The position numbers and the translations under genes are program-made. This document shows positions 17,223-25,815 of a DNA stretch of 64,000 nucleotides, piece after piece. The stretch spans positions 1,130,712 to 1,194,711 of the forward strand of contig CAVYXK010000019.1 in assembly GCA_963772445.1 (NCBI GenBank), given 5' to 3'. Origin of the DNA: CAVYXK01 sp963772445 (GTDB lineage: Bacteria > Pseudomonadota > Alphaproteobacteria > Acetobacterales > Acetobacteraceae). Under the pieces are notes generated by a model. The model had not been told where the DNA came from, made no database searches, and saw only the letters and a list, made by a program, of their open reading frames with translations. The first letter of the stretch is position 1. The number at the start of each line of letters is the position of its first letter.

Positions 17223-17802
17223 TTACGTCCCAGCGTTCTCCGTGGCTCCGAACACCGGCACGCTCTCCGTCCTGTCCTTCAAGGCTGCCGGCCCTTCGGT
17301 CGGCAGGGCGACATAATGGTTCAAAGCAGCGTTGATATCGCCCTCCCATACCTCGCGTGGCAGTTCATACAGCAACTCGATGCTGTAGCCGTTCGGGTCT
17401 CGGATATAGAGGCTGTGAGTCATGCCGTGCTCGAACTCGGCGCTCGAATTTGATGCCACGAGATTGCAAGAAAACGAGCTGTCGTAGCCATGCCTCGCGA
17501 TCCGGTAACATGATCGCCACATGCCCGATAGGGGTCGGCCCGGCACCTGGCGGTGGCAGGTCTGGCGCATCGACGAGCGCCACATCGTGGTGGTGCAGCT
17601 TCCCGCCCCGTTCGCCGCTGTAGAAGCGCATCGTCCCTCGACGCACCCCGCCCAGGCCCGGCGGGACTTCACCGACTTGGCGGAAGCCCAGTATCTCGGT
17701 CCAGAACCGGTGCGACTCGTCAAGGTCCCGCACGTTGAGCACGAGGTGATTGAGGCCCGACGGCGTCACCGCCCTGCTGGCCACTGGGGCGCTGTCTGTC
17801 AT
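17223..17802 (-). pseudogene. VOC-family (glyoxalase/extradiol-dioxygenase-like) protein split by a +1 frameshift
   Basis: The N-terminal part (ATG 17802) reads SGLNHLVLNVRDLDESHRFW up to RGIKFERRV. The family then continues in a different frame as EHGMTHSLYIRDPNGYSIEL and ends LPREVWEGD...NHYV at 17223. Removing one base at about 17433 joins both parts into a 192-residue protein. Metal ligands are visible (His in NHLVL, His in IGHVAI, Glu in YSIELLY). Either a real mutation or one extra base in the assembly; the same type of break recurs at other loci in the window. Confidence 0.8.
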
Positions 17803-17861
17803 GGCGAATCTCCCACTTCGATCATAAGATCACGGCGCCACGGTAGCATTTTTCGCCAACC

Positions 17862-18506
17862 GTGACCGTGACGGGCGGAATATTAAACACCACCAGGCGG
17901 TCCAGACAATCGGCACCAAGTTCGCAGGACCCCGCATTGTCCCAGTTCAGCGATGACCGGAAGCGTCGCTTCGAGCGATTGGCGCTCCCGCATCTCGATG
18001 CCTCGTACAACTTGGCGCGCTGGCTGGCACGCAATCCAGCGGATGCGGAGGACGTGGCGCAGGAGGCTTACTTGCGGGCCTATCGCTATTTCGACGCGTA
18101 CCACGGCGGCAATTTTCGCGTCTGGCTGCTGACAATCGTGCGCAACACCTTCGCGACATGGGTGCGGGAGAATCGGCCCGGCTGGATGACGTTCCTACCC
18201 GACACGCCGGACGGCCAGGCTATCGAGCCCAAGGAGACGATCTGGGGAACCCCGCCGAGTGATCCCGAGACAATGCTGTTGGAAACCCTGGACGGACAGG
18301 TGCTGGAGCGGCTGATGCTGCAATTGCCGCCTGATTACCGGGAGGTACTGCTGCTGCGGGAGGTCGAGGACCTCTCCTACAAAGAGATCGCCAGCGTGAC
18401 CGGCGTGCCAATAGGCACGGTGATGTCGCGGCTGGCCCGTGCACGGCTTGCGCTGCGGCGCTTGTGGCTGGCCGAGACCGCGGAGGAGAAGGCAGATGGA
18501 CTGTGA
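17862..18506 (+). CDS. ECF-type RNA polymerase sigma factor
   Basis: 214 residues from GTG 17862. Sigma region 2 is at about residues 45-110 (NLARWLARNPADAEDVAQEA, then AYRYFDAY and FRVWLLTIVRNTFATW). Region 4 near the C-terminus carries the helix-turn-helix YKEIASVTGVPIGTVMSRLA. There is no sigma-1.1 or region 3, so it is group 4. It overlaps the next gene, its presumed anti-sigma factor, by 11 bases. It may autoregulate from the promoter region between the VOC gene and 17862; I could not identify a -35/-10 pair with confidence. Confidence 0.93.
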   Translation: MTVTGGILNTTRRSRQSAPSSQDPALSQFSDDRKRRFERLALPHLDASYNLARWLARNPADAEDVAQEAYLRAYRYFDAYHGGNFRVWLLTIVRNTFATWVRENRPGWMTFLPDTPDGQAIEPKETIWGTPPSDPETMLLETLDGQVLERLMLQLPPDYREVLLLREVEDLSYKEIASVTGVPIGTVMSRLARARLALRRLWLAETAEEKADGL

Positions 18507-19260
18507 TCGCGCTGCTGCGTGGTTGCCGCTGCTGGTCGATCGCGCGCTGCCGTTCCGGCGGCGCTTCCGCCTCTGGCGCCACATCACGGGCTGTCCCGCC
18601 TGCGCCGGAAAGCTGGACGAGTTTCAACACATTCAGACTGCAATGAGGACGCAACTGCCGTTCCATCGCGCGCCGCCGGGGCTGGCCACGCGCATTGTCA
18701 GCCTGCTGCCCCGCGAAACGCCACCGGATCTGCCCAAGCCGTTGTTCCGGCGCCCCAGCGTGGCGTTTGCCGGCACCGGGCTCGGCGGCGCGCTCGCCGG
18801 CGCTGCACTGGTGCTACTGGTGCACGGCGGGGCGCGACGCGGTACCGGCGAAACGGTCATCACTTCGGTTGTCGACAGCCATATCAGCTCGATGATGGCC
18901 AGCCATCTGACGGATGTGCTGACCAGCGATCAACACACGGTCAAGCCGTGGCTATCGGCGCATGTCGATGTCTCGCCGCCGGTGCGGGAGCTGGCGCCCG
19001 AGGGGTTCCCGCTGATCGGCGGCCGCGTCGCTTACGTCGACGGCCATCCGGCGGCGGTGGTCGTCTATCGGCATGACAAGCACGTCATCAACCTGTTCGC
19101 CTGGGCCTCCCCCGACAGTGCCGATGTGCCATTCCACGCCACGTCCCAACAGGGCTTCAACGTGATCACGTGGCGGGCGGCCGGCATCGCCTATTTTGCA
19201 GTGTCGGATCTCGAAGTAGATCAGCTTCGGACGTTTGCGCACCTGGTTGCAGCGGGGTGA
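18496..19260 (+). CDS. Membrane anti-sigma factor with zinc-binding N-terminus
   Basis: 254 residues from ATG 18496, overlapping the sigma gene by 11 bases. Cys3 together with His29-x3-Cys33-x2-Cys36 (HITGCPAC) form a ZAS-type zinc finger that would bind the sigma factor in the cytoplasm. A single membrane segment follows at about 88-110 (FAGTGLGGALAGAALVLLVH). The ~140-residue outer domain is relatively large and contains RHDKHVINLFAW, as in other transmembrane anti-sigma proteins with a C-terminal sensor part. Likely releases the sigma factor on an envelope signal. Confidence 0.88.
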   Translation: MDCDRAAAWLPLLVDRALPFRRRFRLWRHITGCPACAGKLDEFQHIQTAMRTQLPFHRAPPGLATRIVSLLPRETPPDLPKPLFRRPSVAFAGTGLGGALAGAALVLLVHGGARRGTGETVITSVVDSHISSMMASHLTDVLTSDQHTVKPWLSAHVDVSPPVRELAPEGFPLIGGRVAYVDGHPAAVVVYRHDKHVINLFAWASPDSADVPFHATSQQGFNVITWRAAGIAYFAVSDLEVDQLRTFAHLVAAG

Positions 19261-19380
19261 CGCACGAAACGGAGGTTCAGGCTCCGACCGGAACCGATGA
19301 CAGATATTTGAACCCGGATTTAGATTGAAAGGGCCGTGCCGCGCCGTTCGCTGGCGCCGATAACGTCACCCTTGTTGCGG

Positions 19381-20364
19381 TCAGCCCAACCGCTCCTCGG
19401 GCCCGACCAAGTGCAGCGGGGTCTCGCCGCGCAGTCCCCGCAGGCAATTGGCCAGGGCATGGCGCAGGCCGGCGTCGCGACTGCCCGCCTGCGCCGAGTT
19501 GTGCGGCGAGCCGATTACGTTCGGCAAATCGAAGAACGGCTGGTCCACGCGGAAACTACCATGCCGCACCGGCTCGACCCACCAGGCGTCGATGCAGGCG
19601 GTAAAGCGGGGATGTGTGACGAGGTGCTCGTAGAGCGCCCGCTCGTCGATGATCTCGCCGCGTGCCAAATTCACCAGGATCGCGTCCGGCTTCATAGCGG
19701 CAAGAGCACGTACGTCGATCAGGTGGCGCGTGGCGCGCGTCAGCGGCGCGCTGACGACTAGCACATCAGTCGCCGCGAGCAGGACATCGAGCTGATCCGG
19801 CGTGCCAATCCATTCCACCGTCTCATCGGTTCGCCCACTGCGGTTGATCGCATGCACGCGCATGCCAATGCCGCGCGCCAGTCGGGCCGTCGCGGCACCG
19901 ACGCCGCCGAAGCCCAGGATGCCACACACGCTGCCCGCCAACATGCGGTTCGGCACAAACTGGTTGAACTGCCCGTGCGCAAGGGCGGCGTGTTCGATGG
20001 GCAGGCGCTTCGCGGCAGCAAGCGCCATGGCCAGCGCGTGCTCGGCCATTGGTTCGGCATAGGCGCCGCCGTTGCTGGCCACTGGCACCGAAGCCGGCAA
20101 TTCGTCGAGCGGGATGAAATCGACACCCGCCGTCATAAACTGGATCAGGCGTGCTGACCCGAGCAGCCCGGCCTCGCCGGGCTCCAGCTCCTTGGCCGTA
20201 TTCCAGGCCAGCAGCACGGTCGCATCGCACAGCGCCGCCCGGCGGCCCGGGGCGTCAAGATCGGCCAGGTACACGGCCTCGGCCACACCCGCCAGCGCGT
20301 CAGCGACGAGAGCACGCTGCGGCGTATCGAGCCTGAAGGTGGCCGCGAGAGATGGTTGCGGCAT
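19381..20364 (-). CDS. D-2-hydroxyacid dehydrogenase, second paralogue
   Basis: 327 residues from ATG 20364; the longer frame to 20454 overlaps the downstream end of the neighbouring gene and is unlikely. The NAD-binding motif is ILGFGGVGAATARLARGIGM. Catalytic positions are Arg in ILVNLARGEIIDE, Glu in WWVEPVRHG and His in NVIGSPHNSA. It is clearly different from the protein at 16115, so it is not a recent duplicate. Possible substrates include glyoxylate, hydroxypyruvate or formate-like acids; none can be preferred. Confidence 0.9.
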   Translation of the reverse strand: MPQPSLAATFRLDTPQRALVADALAGVAEAVYLADLDAPGRRAALCDATVLLAWNTAKELEPGEAGLLGSARLIQFMTAGVDFIPLDELPASVPVASNGGAYAEPMAEHALAMALAAAKRLPIEHAALAHGQFNQFVPNRMLAGSVCGILGFGGVGAATARLARGIGMRVHAINRSGRTDETVEWIGTPDQLDVLLAATDVLVVSAPLTRATRHLIDVRALAAMKPDAILVNLARGEIIDERALYEHLVTHPRFTACIDAWWVEPVRHGSFRVDQPFFDLPNVIGSPHNSAQAGSRDAGLRHALANCLRGLRGETPLHLVGPEERLG

Positions 20365-20450
20365 CGCTGCATGCTCCCCAACAATCGACGGCAGACAAAC
20401 AAAAGGCGGGGCCGAACGGGCCCCGCCCTCGCCCAGCCCTGCCTGAATTG

Positions 20451-20795
20451 TCACATCTTGCCGGATGGTGTGAAGGTCTTGCCCTGCTGCGCCGCCTGCA
20501 GACCTTCTGCGTTCAACTGGTCGACTGCGGCGTTCTGCGCGTTCGGATTGGCCGCGCTCATGCGTGTCCTGTGCATGGGATGGTGGGTCGTCCCGGCCGC
20601 GACGTGGGTTGTCCCGTGGTGGACCGGCATGGCCGCCTGCTTACCGATCGGAGCCGTAGTCGCGGCTGGAGCCTTGGCGGCGGGTGCGGCTGGCGGCGTG
20701 CCGGTCGAGCGGGCGTTCTGCGCCAATGCGGGGCCCGCGGCTGCGATCGCGAGTCCGAGCGCGGGCGCGCCTAGCGTAGTGGTCACACGTCCCAT
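20451..20795 (-). CDS. Small secreted Ala/Pro/His-rich protein
   Basis: 114 residues from ATG 20795, with GAGGAGA a short way upstream. A Sec signal peptide ends at about residue 25 (LAIAAAGPALAQ). The mature part is low-complexity, with an Ala/Pro/Lys stretch and a His-containing PVHHGTTHVAAGTTHHPMH section. It ends in a helix DQLNAEGLQAAQQGK. No family recognised; periplasmic or secreted by prediction. Confidence 0.65.
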   Translation of the reverse strand: MGRVTTTLGAPALGLAIAAAGPALAQNARSTGTPPAAPAAKAPAATTAPIGKQAAMPVHHGTTHVAAGTTHHPMHRTRMSAANPNAQNAAVDQLNAEGLQAAQQGKTFTPSGKM

Positions 20796-20996
20796 CGTCG
20801 TCCTCTGTCTCCTCTGTGCATTGCGGAAGACGTGGCGGGAGCATGGCCACGACAGCACAGCCCATACGCCGCCGGACGCGTTCCGCCGCTCACATCCACG
20901 TGGGGTGGCGGGACGCTGCGCGCATGTCACAACCTTGGGACGACCTCCGGCTTGCGCGAGGCGCCCGATGCTCCGCACAAGAGCCGTGTGAACGCC

Positions 20997-22208
20997 ATGG
21001 AGTTTGTCGTGCCCAACCACGTCGAGGCCGCCGTCCATCGCATTATGGCGAGCGACACCTATGCCCGCGCCGTCGCGGTGCTGCGGGCCGAGCACGACCG
21101 GACTGTTGGCGATATCATCCGGTTGACCGAGATTCCCGCTCCGCCGTTCCACGAGGCGGAGCGGGCAGCCACTTTCCTATCCATGGCGCAGTCGCATGGG
21201 TTGGCGGATGCCAGGTTCGACGACGCCGGCAACGTCACCGCCATGCGGCGGGGTACCGGCGAGGGGCTGATCTGCGTGGCCGCGCATCTCGACACGGTCT
21301 TCCCGCCCGGCACCGATGTTACGGTGCGTCGCGACGGCACGAGGTTGCTGGCTCCGGGGGTGGGGGACGACACCAGAAGCCTTGCGGTGCTGCTCGCCTG
21401 GGTGCGGGCGATGGACGCAGCCGAGATCCGGACCCGCGCCGACATCCTGCTTGTTGCCGATGCGGGGGAAGAGGGGCCGGGCGATCTGCGCGGGATGCGC
21501 CATTTGTTCCAGCACGGCGAGTACGCCGGCCGTATCGACGCATTCATCACGGTGGGACGGATCGCGACCGGCGGCGTCGGGTCGAAGCGCTACCGGGCAA
21601 GCTTCCGCGGTCCGGGTGGGCACAGCTATGGCGCGTTCGGACTGGTCAACCCGATGTATGCGATGGCGGATGCGGTCGCCCGCCTATCCCGGGTCGAGGT
21701 CCCGTCGACGCCGCGCACCACCTACTGCGCCAGCGTCACCGGCGGCGGGACATCGATCAACTCGATCCCCGACCACGTGTGGACAGACTTCGACGTGCGC
21801 TCGGAATCTCCCGAGGAACTCGCGCGCCTGGAGGCGCAATTCCTGGCACTGATCGAGGCGGCCGTCGCAGCGGAGAACACCGCGCGCTCCACCGCGAGCG
21901 GGCCGGTGACCCTGGAGCTGGAGAAGATCGGCAACCGGCCCGCCGGGCGAACCGACGAAGCAGCCGAACTGCCACGTCTGGCCCGCGCAGCGATCGCCGC
22001 ACACGGATTCACGCCAGTGTTCGAATTTTCCTCGACCGACGCCAATATCCCCATGAGCCTGGGCATCCCGGCGATCAAGATCGGCTCGGGTGGCAGAGGT
22101 GGGCGTGGGCACTCGCTGCAGGAGTGGATCGACGTGGAACCAGAAGCATCGGTGCGCGGCATGGCGGCGGGACTGACAACAGTGCTGGCCGCTGCCGGTG
22201 TGCGCTGA
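20997..22208 (+). CDS. M20-family metallopeptidase
   Basis: About 403 residues from ATG 20997. The dinuclear zinc site of the M20/PepT/DapE fold is visible: His and Asp in VAAHLDTVF, Asp in GVGDDTRSLAVL, the catalytic Glu pair in DAGEEGPGDLRG, and His in GRGHSLQEWIDVEP. The dimerisation lid lies between, with RASFRGPGGHSYGAFG. Such enzymes hydrolyse small peptides or acylated amino acids. The closest type appears to be the tripeptidase-like group, but that is uncertain. No signal peptide. Confidence 0.9.
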   Translation: MEFVVPNHVEAAVHRIMASDTYARAVAVLRAEHDRTVGDIIRLTEIPAPPFHEAERAATFLSMAQSHGLADARFDDAGNVTAMRRGTGEGLICVAAHLDTVFPPGTDVTVRRDGTRLLAPGVGDDTRSLAVLLAWVRAMDAAEIRTRADILLVADAGEEGPGDLRGMRHLFQHGEYAGRIDAFITVGRIATGGVGSKRYRASFRGPGGHSYGAFGLVNPMYAMADAVARLSRVEVPSTPRTTYCASVTGGGTSINSIPDHVWTDFDVRSESPEELARLEAQFLALIEAAVAAENTARSTASGPVTLELEKIGNRPAGRTDEAAELPRLARAAIAAHGFTPVFEFSSTDANIPMSLGIPAIKIGSGGRGGRGHSLQEWIDVEPEASVRGMAAGLTTVLAAAGVR

Positions 22209-22229
22209 AGGCGGGTCCGCCACTTTCGG

Positions 22230-23084
22230 CTACTGCAGAGCAACGCCGAGCCGGCCGGCAACATCCTGGATGAATTGCCAGGCTACCCGGCCTGATCGCG
22301 CTCCCCGGGTCACCGACCACTCGACTGCTTGCGCACGCAGCGCGTCGGGCGCAATCGGCAGACGCATGCTGGCCGCATATCCCTCTACCATCGCGAAATA
22401 AGTCTCCTGGTCGCAGTTGTGGAAACCGATCCACAACCCGAAGCGGTCGGATAACGACACCTTCTCTTCCGTTGCCTCCGACGGGTTGATTGCGGTCGAA
22501 CGCTCGTTCTCGATCATGTCGCGCGGCATCAGATGCCGGCGGTTGGATGTCGCGTAGAACAGCACATTGTCCGGACGTCCTTCGATCCCACCCTCGAGAA
22601 TCGATTTCAGCGACTTGTAATCGGAATCCTCGCGTTCGAACGACAGATCGTCACACAGTACGAGGCAGCGGCGTGCCTTGCCGCGCAACATATCGAGCAA
22701 CTCGGGCAACGAGCGCACATCCTCGCGGTGGATCTCGACCAGCGCCAGGCTACCGGGAATCGTTTGGTTCACCACCGCATGCGTCGCTTTCACTAGAGAC
22801 GACTTGCCCATCCCACGCGCGCCCCACAACATTGCATTGTTGGCCGGCAACCCGCGGGCGAAGCGCAACGTGTTATCCAGCAGAATCTGCTTCTGCCGGT
22901 CCAACCCCTTCAGCAACGCGAGCTCAACCCGGGATATCTTTACCACCGGGACCAGCCGCGGTGGCGCCGGGTGCCAGACGAACGCCTCGGCCGCATCAAG
23001 GTTAGCCGGCGCCGGCGGGGTCGGCGCCAGCCGCTCCAGCGCGTCGGCGAGGCGGCTCAATTGCTCAATCAGACACTGGTCCAT
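22230..23084 (-). CDS. DUF815-family P-loop ATPase
   Basis: 284 residues from ATG 23084. Walker A is WGARGMGKSSLVKA and Walker B CLVLCDDLSFE. Between them are the EIHREDVRSLPELLDML and SNRRHLMPRDMIENE segments that define DUF815, an AAA+-like family common in alphaproteobacteria and of unknown role. It ends 21 bp from the converging M20 gene and is divergent from yajC. Confidence 0.9.
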   Translation of the reverse strand: MDQCLIEQLSRLADALERLAPTPPAPANLDAAEAFVWHPAPPRLVPVVKISRVELALLKGLDRQKQILLDNTLRFARGLPANNAMLWGARGMGKSSLVKATHAVVNQTIPGSLALVEIHREDVRSLPELLDMLRGKARRCLVLCDDLSFEREDSDYKSLKSILEGGIEGRPDNVLFYATSNRRHLMPRDMIENERSTAINPSEATEEKVSLSDRFGLWIGFHNCDQETYFAMVEGYAASMRLPIAPDALRAQAVEWSVTRGARSGRVAWQFIQDVAGRLGVALQ

Positions 23085-23175
23085 GCGGCAATCCCGAAAG
23101 CTTGACGGGGGGGAGGCGGAAACTATGGTCCGGCCCCAATCGCCGCAACCCGCCACCCTCCGCGACAGGACCATC

Positions 23176-23553
23176 ATGCTCATCACGCCTGCCTACGCCC
23201 AGGGCCTTGCCGGAAGCTTCGGCAGCGCGTCGCAGTTTCTGCCGCTGGTGCTGATCTTCGTCGTGTTCTATTTCCTGCTGATCCGCCCGCAGCAGCAGAA
23301 GCAGAAGGATCAGCGCCGGATGCTTGTGGCGATCAAGCGCGGTGACCGGGTGGTGACCGGCGGCGGCATCTTGGGCGTGGTGCAACGCGTGCCGATGGTG
23401 ACCGACAAGGACGGCAAGCAGGTGGCTTCGTCCGAGATCGAGGTGGAGATCGCGCCCAATGTCCGCGTGACCGTGCTGCGCGACACGATCAGCACCGTGA
23501 TCAAGCCTGCTGTTGCCAACGATACGAAACCGCCGACCAAGAAGGCATCGTAG
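23176..23553 (+). CDS. yajC: Preprotein translocase accessory subunit YajC
   Basis: 125 residues from ATG 23176. One N-terminal membrane segment (FLPLVLIFVVFYFLLIRPQQ) is followed by the YajC signature QQKQKDQRRMLVAIKRGDRVVTGGGI. It is part of the SecDF-YajC complex at the inner membrane. secD/secF are not adjacent here; gapR and DUF1244 follow on the other strand. Confidence 0.96.
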   Translation: MLITPAYAQGLAGSFGSASQFLPLVLIFVVFYFLLIRPQQQKQKDQRRMLVAIKRGDRVVTGGGILGVVQRVPMVTDKDGKQVASSEIEVEIAPNVRVTVLRDTISTVIKPAVANDTKPPTKKAS

Positions 23554-23565
23554 CTCCCCCAAACA

Positions 23566-23716
23566 CCTCTCCCGCTCTGCGGGAGAGAGCCTGCCCTCGG
23601 GCTCCGACCCGAGGGTCGCCGCGCGCAGCGCGGCGGGTGAGGGTGCGGCGGGCGAGATCCTCACCCGGTTCGCACCGCAAACCGACTTCTCCCACAAAGC
23701 GGGAAAGGCAGACCCA
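23566..23716. repeat. Intergenic repeat, ctctcccgc-hairpin family
   Basis: It starts with a hairpin (ctctcccgctctgcgggagag), continues with ctccgacccgagggtcgcc and gcgcggcgggtgaggg, and ends with cttctcccacaaagcggga. The first 80 bases align with the element at 11080-11155. It sits between the ends of yajC and gapR, which converge, and may help to terminate both. Confidence 0.75.
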
Positions 23717-23724
23717 GGCGGTGA

Positions 23725-23994
23725 TTACATCCCCAACGCCCGCCGGTACACATCGAGCAGTGATTCCTGCTCCTCGATCTCGGCCGGTTCCTGCCGGCGC
23801 AGGCGAATGAGCTGACGCAGCACCTTCACATCAAACCCTGCCGATTTCGCCTCGGCGTAGATGTCCTTGATGTCATTGCCCAGCGCCTTGCGCTCCTCCT
23901 CCAAACGCTCGATGCGCTCGACAAGGCTGCGCAGCCGATCCGCCGCAATGCCACCCGTTTCCGTCTTCGGTTTCTCAGCCAGCTTCAACGCCAT
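23725..23994 (-). CDS. gapR: GapR-family (DUF2312) nucleoid-associated protein
   Basis: 89 residues from ATG 23994. The sequence is nearly all helix with a coiled-coil (RLRSLVERIERLEEERKALG) and the diagnostic DIKDIYAEAKSAGFDVKVLR followed by RLRRQ. GapR of Caulobacter binds overtwisted, AT-rich DNA ahead of replication forks and transcription; the family is restricted largely to alphaproteobacteria. Length matches the family. Confidence 0.93.
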   Translation of the reverse strand: MALKLAEKPKTETGGIAADRLRSLVERIERLEEERKALGNDIKDIYAEAKSAGFDVKVLRQLIRLRRQEPAEIEEQESLLDVYRRALGM

Positions 23995-24049
23995 CCCGTG
24001 CCGCCCCGATTGCAAGGGCGGCGGGGATAGCGCCGCCGCAGAGTCGCGG

Positions 24050-24361
24050 TCAATGACCGGAGCTGGCTTTCGCGAGCGCCGCCTTCTGCCCGGCTGTCAA
24101 CTCAGTCTGGTACTTCGCTTGCCACTCCTTGTAGGGCATACCGTACACGATCTCCCGTGCGTCGGAATCGGCAAGACCGATCCCCTTTGCCTCCGCCCCT
24201 TCACGGTACCAGCGGCTCAGACAATTGCGGCAGAACCCAGCGAGGTTCATCAGGTCGATGTTCTGCACATCCGTCCGCTCGCGAAGATGCTGCAGCAGGC
24301 GGCGAAACGCCGCAGCTTCCAGCGCGGTGCGGGTGGCATCGTCGAATGCAGGGGCGCCCAT
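24050..24361 (-). CDS. DUF1244 family protein
   Basis: 103 residues from ATG 24361, preceded by AAGGAGGAG. The core is FRRLLQHLRERTDVQNIDLM, LAGFCRNCLSRWY and IVYGMPYKEWQAKYQTE, which define DUF1244. The paired Cys in GFCRNC are conserved in the family. Function unknown. A much longer open frame on this strand runs through the glycerate kinase gene and is a shadow. Confidence 0.9.
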   Translation of the reverse strand: MGAPAFDDATRTALEAAAFRRLLQHLRERTDVQNIDLMNLAGFCRNCLSRWYREGAEAKGIGLADSDAREIVYGMPYKEWQAKYQTELTAGQKAALAKASSGH

Positions 24362-24430
24362 CTCTGCTCCTCCTTGATCCAGCCCTGAACATGGCGTGCT
24401 CTGCCCGCTTTCGCCATACTCCACCGCTCG

Positions 24431-25723
24431 ATGGAGAACCGGCCAGACATGGAATGGGACGATATGCGGGCACGCGCCACGTTGCGCGCGCTGTTCGATG
24501 CCGCGGTGGCTGCCGCCGACCCGCGCAAGGTCCTGGCGGCACATCTGCCCGACAAGCCTGGCGGACGCTGCGTCGTCGTAGGTGGAGGAAAATCCGCCGC
24601 ACTGATGGCCGCCGCATTGGAGGAGGCGTGGCCCGATGTCGCGTTGTCCGGCACCGTCGTCACCCGCTACGGCCATGCCGTGCCCACTCGCCGCATTGAG
24701 GTGATCGAAGCCTCCCACCCCGTGCCCGACGCGAACAGCGAGTATGGTGCGCGTCGGCTGCTGCAGCGTGTGCATGGTCTGACCGCCGACGATCTTGTGC
24801 TGGCCCTGATCTCGGGCGGCGGCTCGGCGCTGCTCGCTCTGCCTGCGCCGGGACTGACGCTCGCCGACAAGCAGGCGATCAACCGCGCTCTGCTCGCCTG
24901 CGGCGCCACAATCACTGAGATGAACACCGTCCGCAAACATCTCTCCGCGATCAAGGGCGGACGACTTGCCGCCGCGGCTGCCCCGGCCCGCGTGGTGACG
25001 CTGGCGATCAGCGATGTGCCTGGTGACGATCCGGCGGTGATCGCCTCCGGCCCGACCGTGCCGGATCCCACCACCTTTGCCGATGCCCGCGCCGTGATCG
25101 CGCGCTACGGAATCGAGCCGCCGCCCGCATTGGCCGCGCGCCTCGCACAGGACGAGGACGAGACGCCGAAGCCTGGCAGCCTGCCGGACGGCGAGTTCCG
25201 GTTGATCGCGACGCCGATGATGGCGCTGGCGACAGTGGCGGAGGCAGCAAGCGGGCTCGGCCTGACCCCTCTGATCCTGGGCGATGCGCTGGAAGGCGAG
25301 GCACGTGAGGTCGGCACTGTGATGGCCGGCATCGCCCGCAGCGTTCGCGTCCATGGCCAACCGCTGGCGGCGCCGACGCTGCTGCTGTCCGGAGGGGAAA
25401 CGACGGTGACCATCGGCCACGGACCGGCCGGGCGCGGCGGGCGAAACACCGAGTTCCTATTGGGCCTGTCGATGGCGCTCGGTGGCGCGCCCGGCATCTG
25501 GGCGGCCGCCGGCGACACCGACGGCATCGACGGCACCGAGGATGCCGCCGGCGCCATCATCGCACCGGACACGCTTGCCCGCGCCCGCGCGATAGGGCTC
25601 GATCCACGCAAGCTTCTTACGGGCCACGACAGCTACACCCTGTTCAACGTCCTCGGTGACCTGATCCGCACCGGCCCGACGCTAACCAACGTCAACGACA
25701 TCCGTCTGCTCCTGATCCAATGA
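24431..25723 (+). CDS. Glycerate 2-kinase, GckA/TtuD (DUF4147) family
   Basis: 430 residues. It phosphorylates glycerate to 2-phosphoglycerate. Family landmarks: CVVVGGGKSAALMAAALEE, ASHPVPDANSEYGARRLL, the LISGGGSALLALP loop, TVRKHLSAIKGGRLA, ISDVPGDDPAVIASGPT, LLSGGETTVT and the C-terminal AAGDTDGIDGTEDAAGA. These proteins were formerly annotated hydroxypyruvate reductase. An in-frame ATG at 24449 is an alternative start. It probably feeds glyoxylate or tartrate-derived carbon into glycolysis; no pathway genes adjoin it. Confidence 0.94.
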   Translation: MENRPDMEWDDMRARATLRALFDAAVAAADPRKVLAAHLPDKPGGRCVVVGGGKSAALMAAALEEAWPDVALSGTVVTRYGHAVPTRRIEVIEASHPVPDANSEYGARRLLQRVHGLTADDLVLALISGGGSALLALPAPGLTLADKQAINRALLACGATITEMNTVRKHLSAIKGGRLAAAAAPARVVTLAISDVPGDDPAVIASGPTVPDPTTFADARAVIARYGIEPPPALAARLAQDEDETPKPGSLPDGEFRLIATPMMALATVAEAASGLGLTPLILGDALEGEAREVGTVMAGIARSVRVHGQPLAAPTLLLSGGETTVTIGHGPAGRGGRNTEFLLGLSMALGGAPGIWAAAGDTDGIDGTEDAAGAIIAPDTLARARAIGLDPRKLLTGHDSYTLFNVLGDLIRTGPTLTNVNDIRLLLIQ

Positions 25724-25727
25724 ACCT

Positions 25728-25815
25728 CCCCCCTTGCGGGAGGGGGCAGAGGGGAGGGGGCCGCCCAGCCCGTCCGATCCTATTGACGCCGCCCCTCCCG
25801 GACCTCCGCAAGGAG
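25728..25815. other. Intergenic gap with a short G/C hairpin
   Basis: A hairpin (cctccccccttgcgggaggg) follows the glycerate kinase stop and precedes the converging flavoenzyme stop. This is a likely terminator region without a T-run. A gcccctcccggacc segment nearby could pair with the G-rich part. Confidence 0.45.

Noticed and set aside
17223..17802. Programmed +1 frameshifting in the VOC gene
   Set aside because: No slippery run or known recoding signal at the join, and the same kind of break occurs in many unrelated genes here.
24362..25420. Long minus-strand open frame continuing upstream of the DUF1244 gene
   Set aside because: Antisense to glycerate 2-kinase, which has full family motifs; the DUF1244 gene has a strong AAGGAGGAG site at its own ATG.
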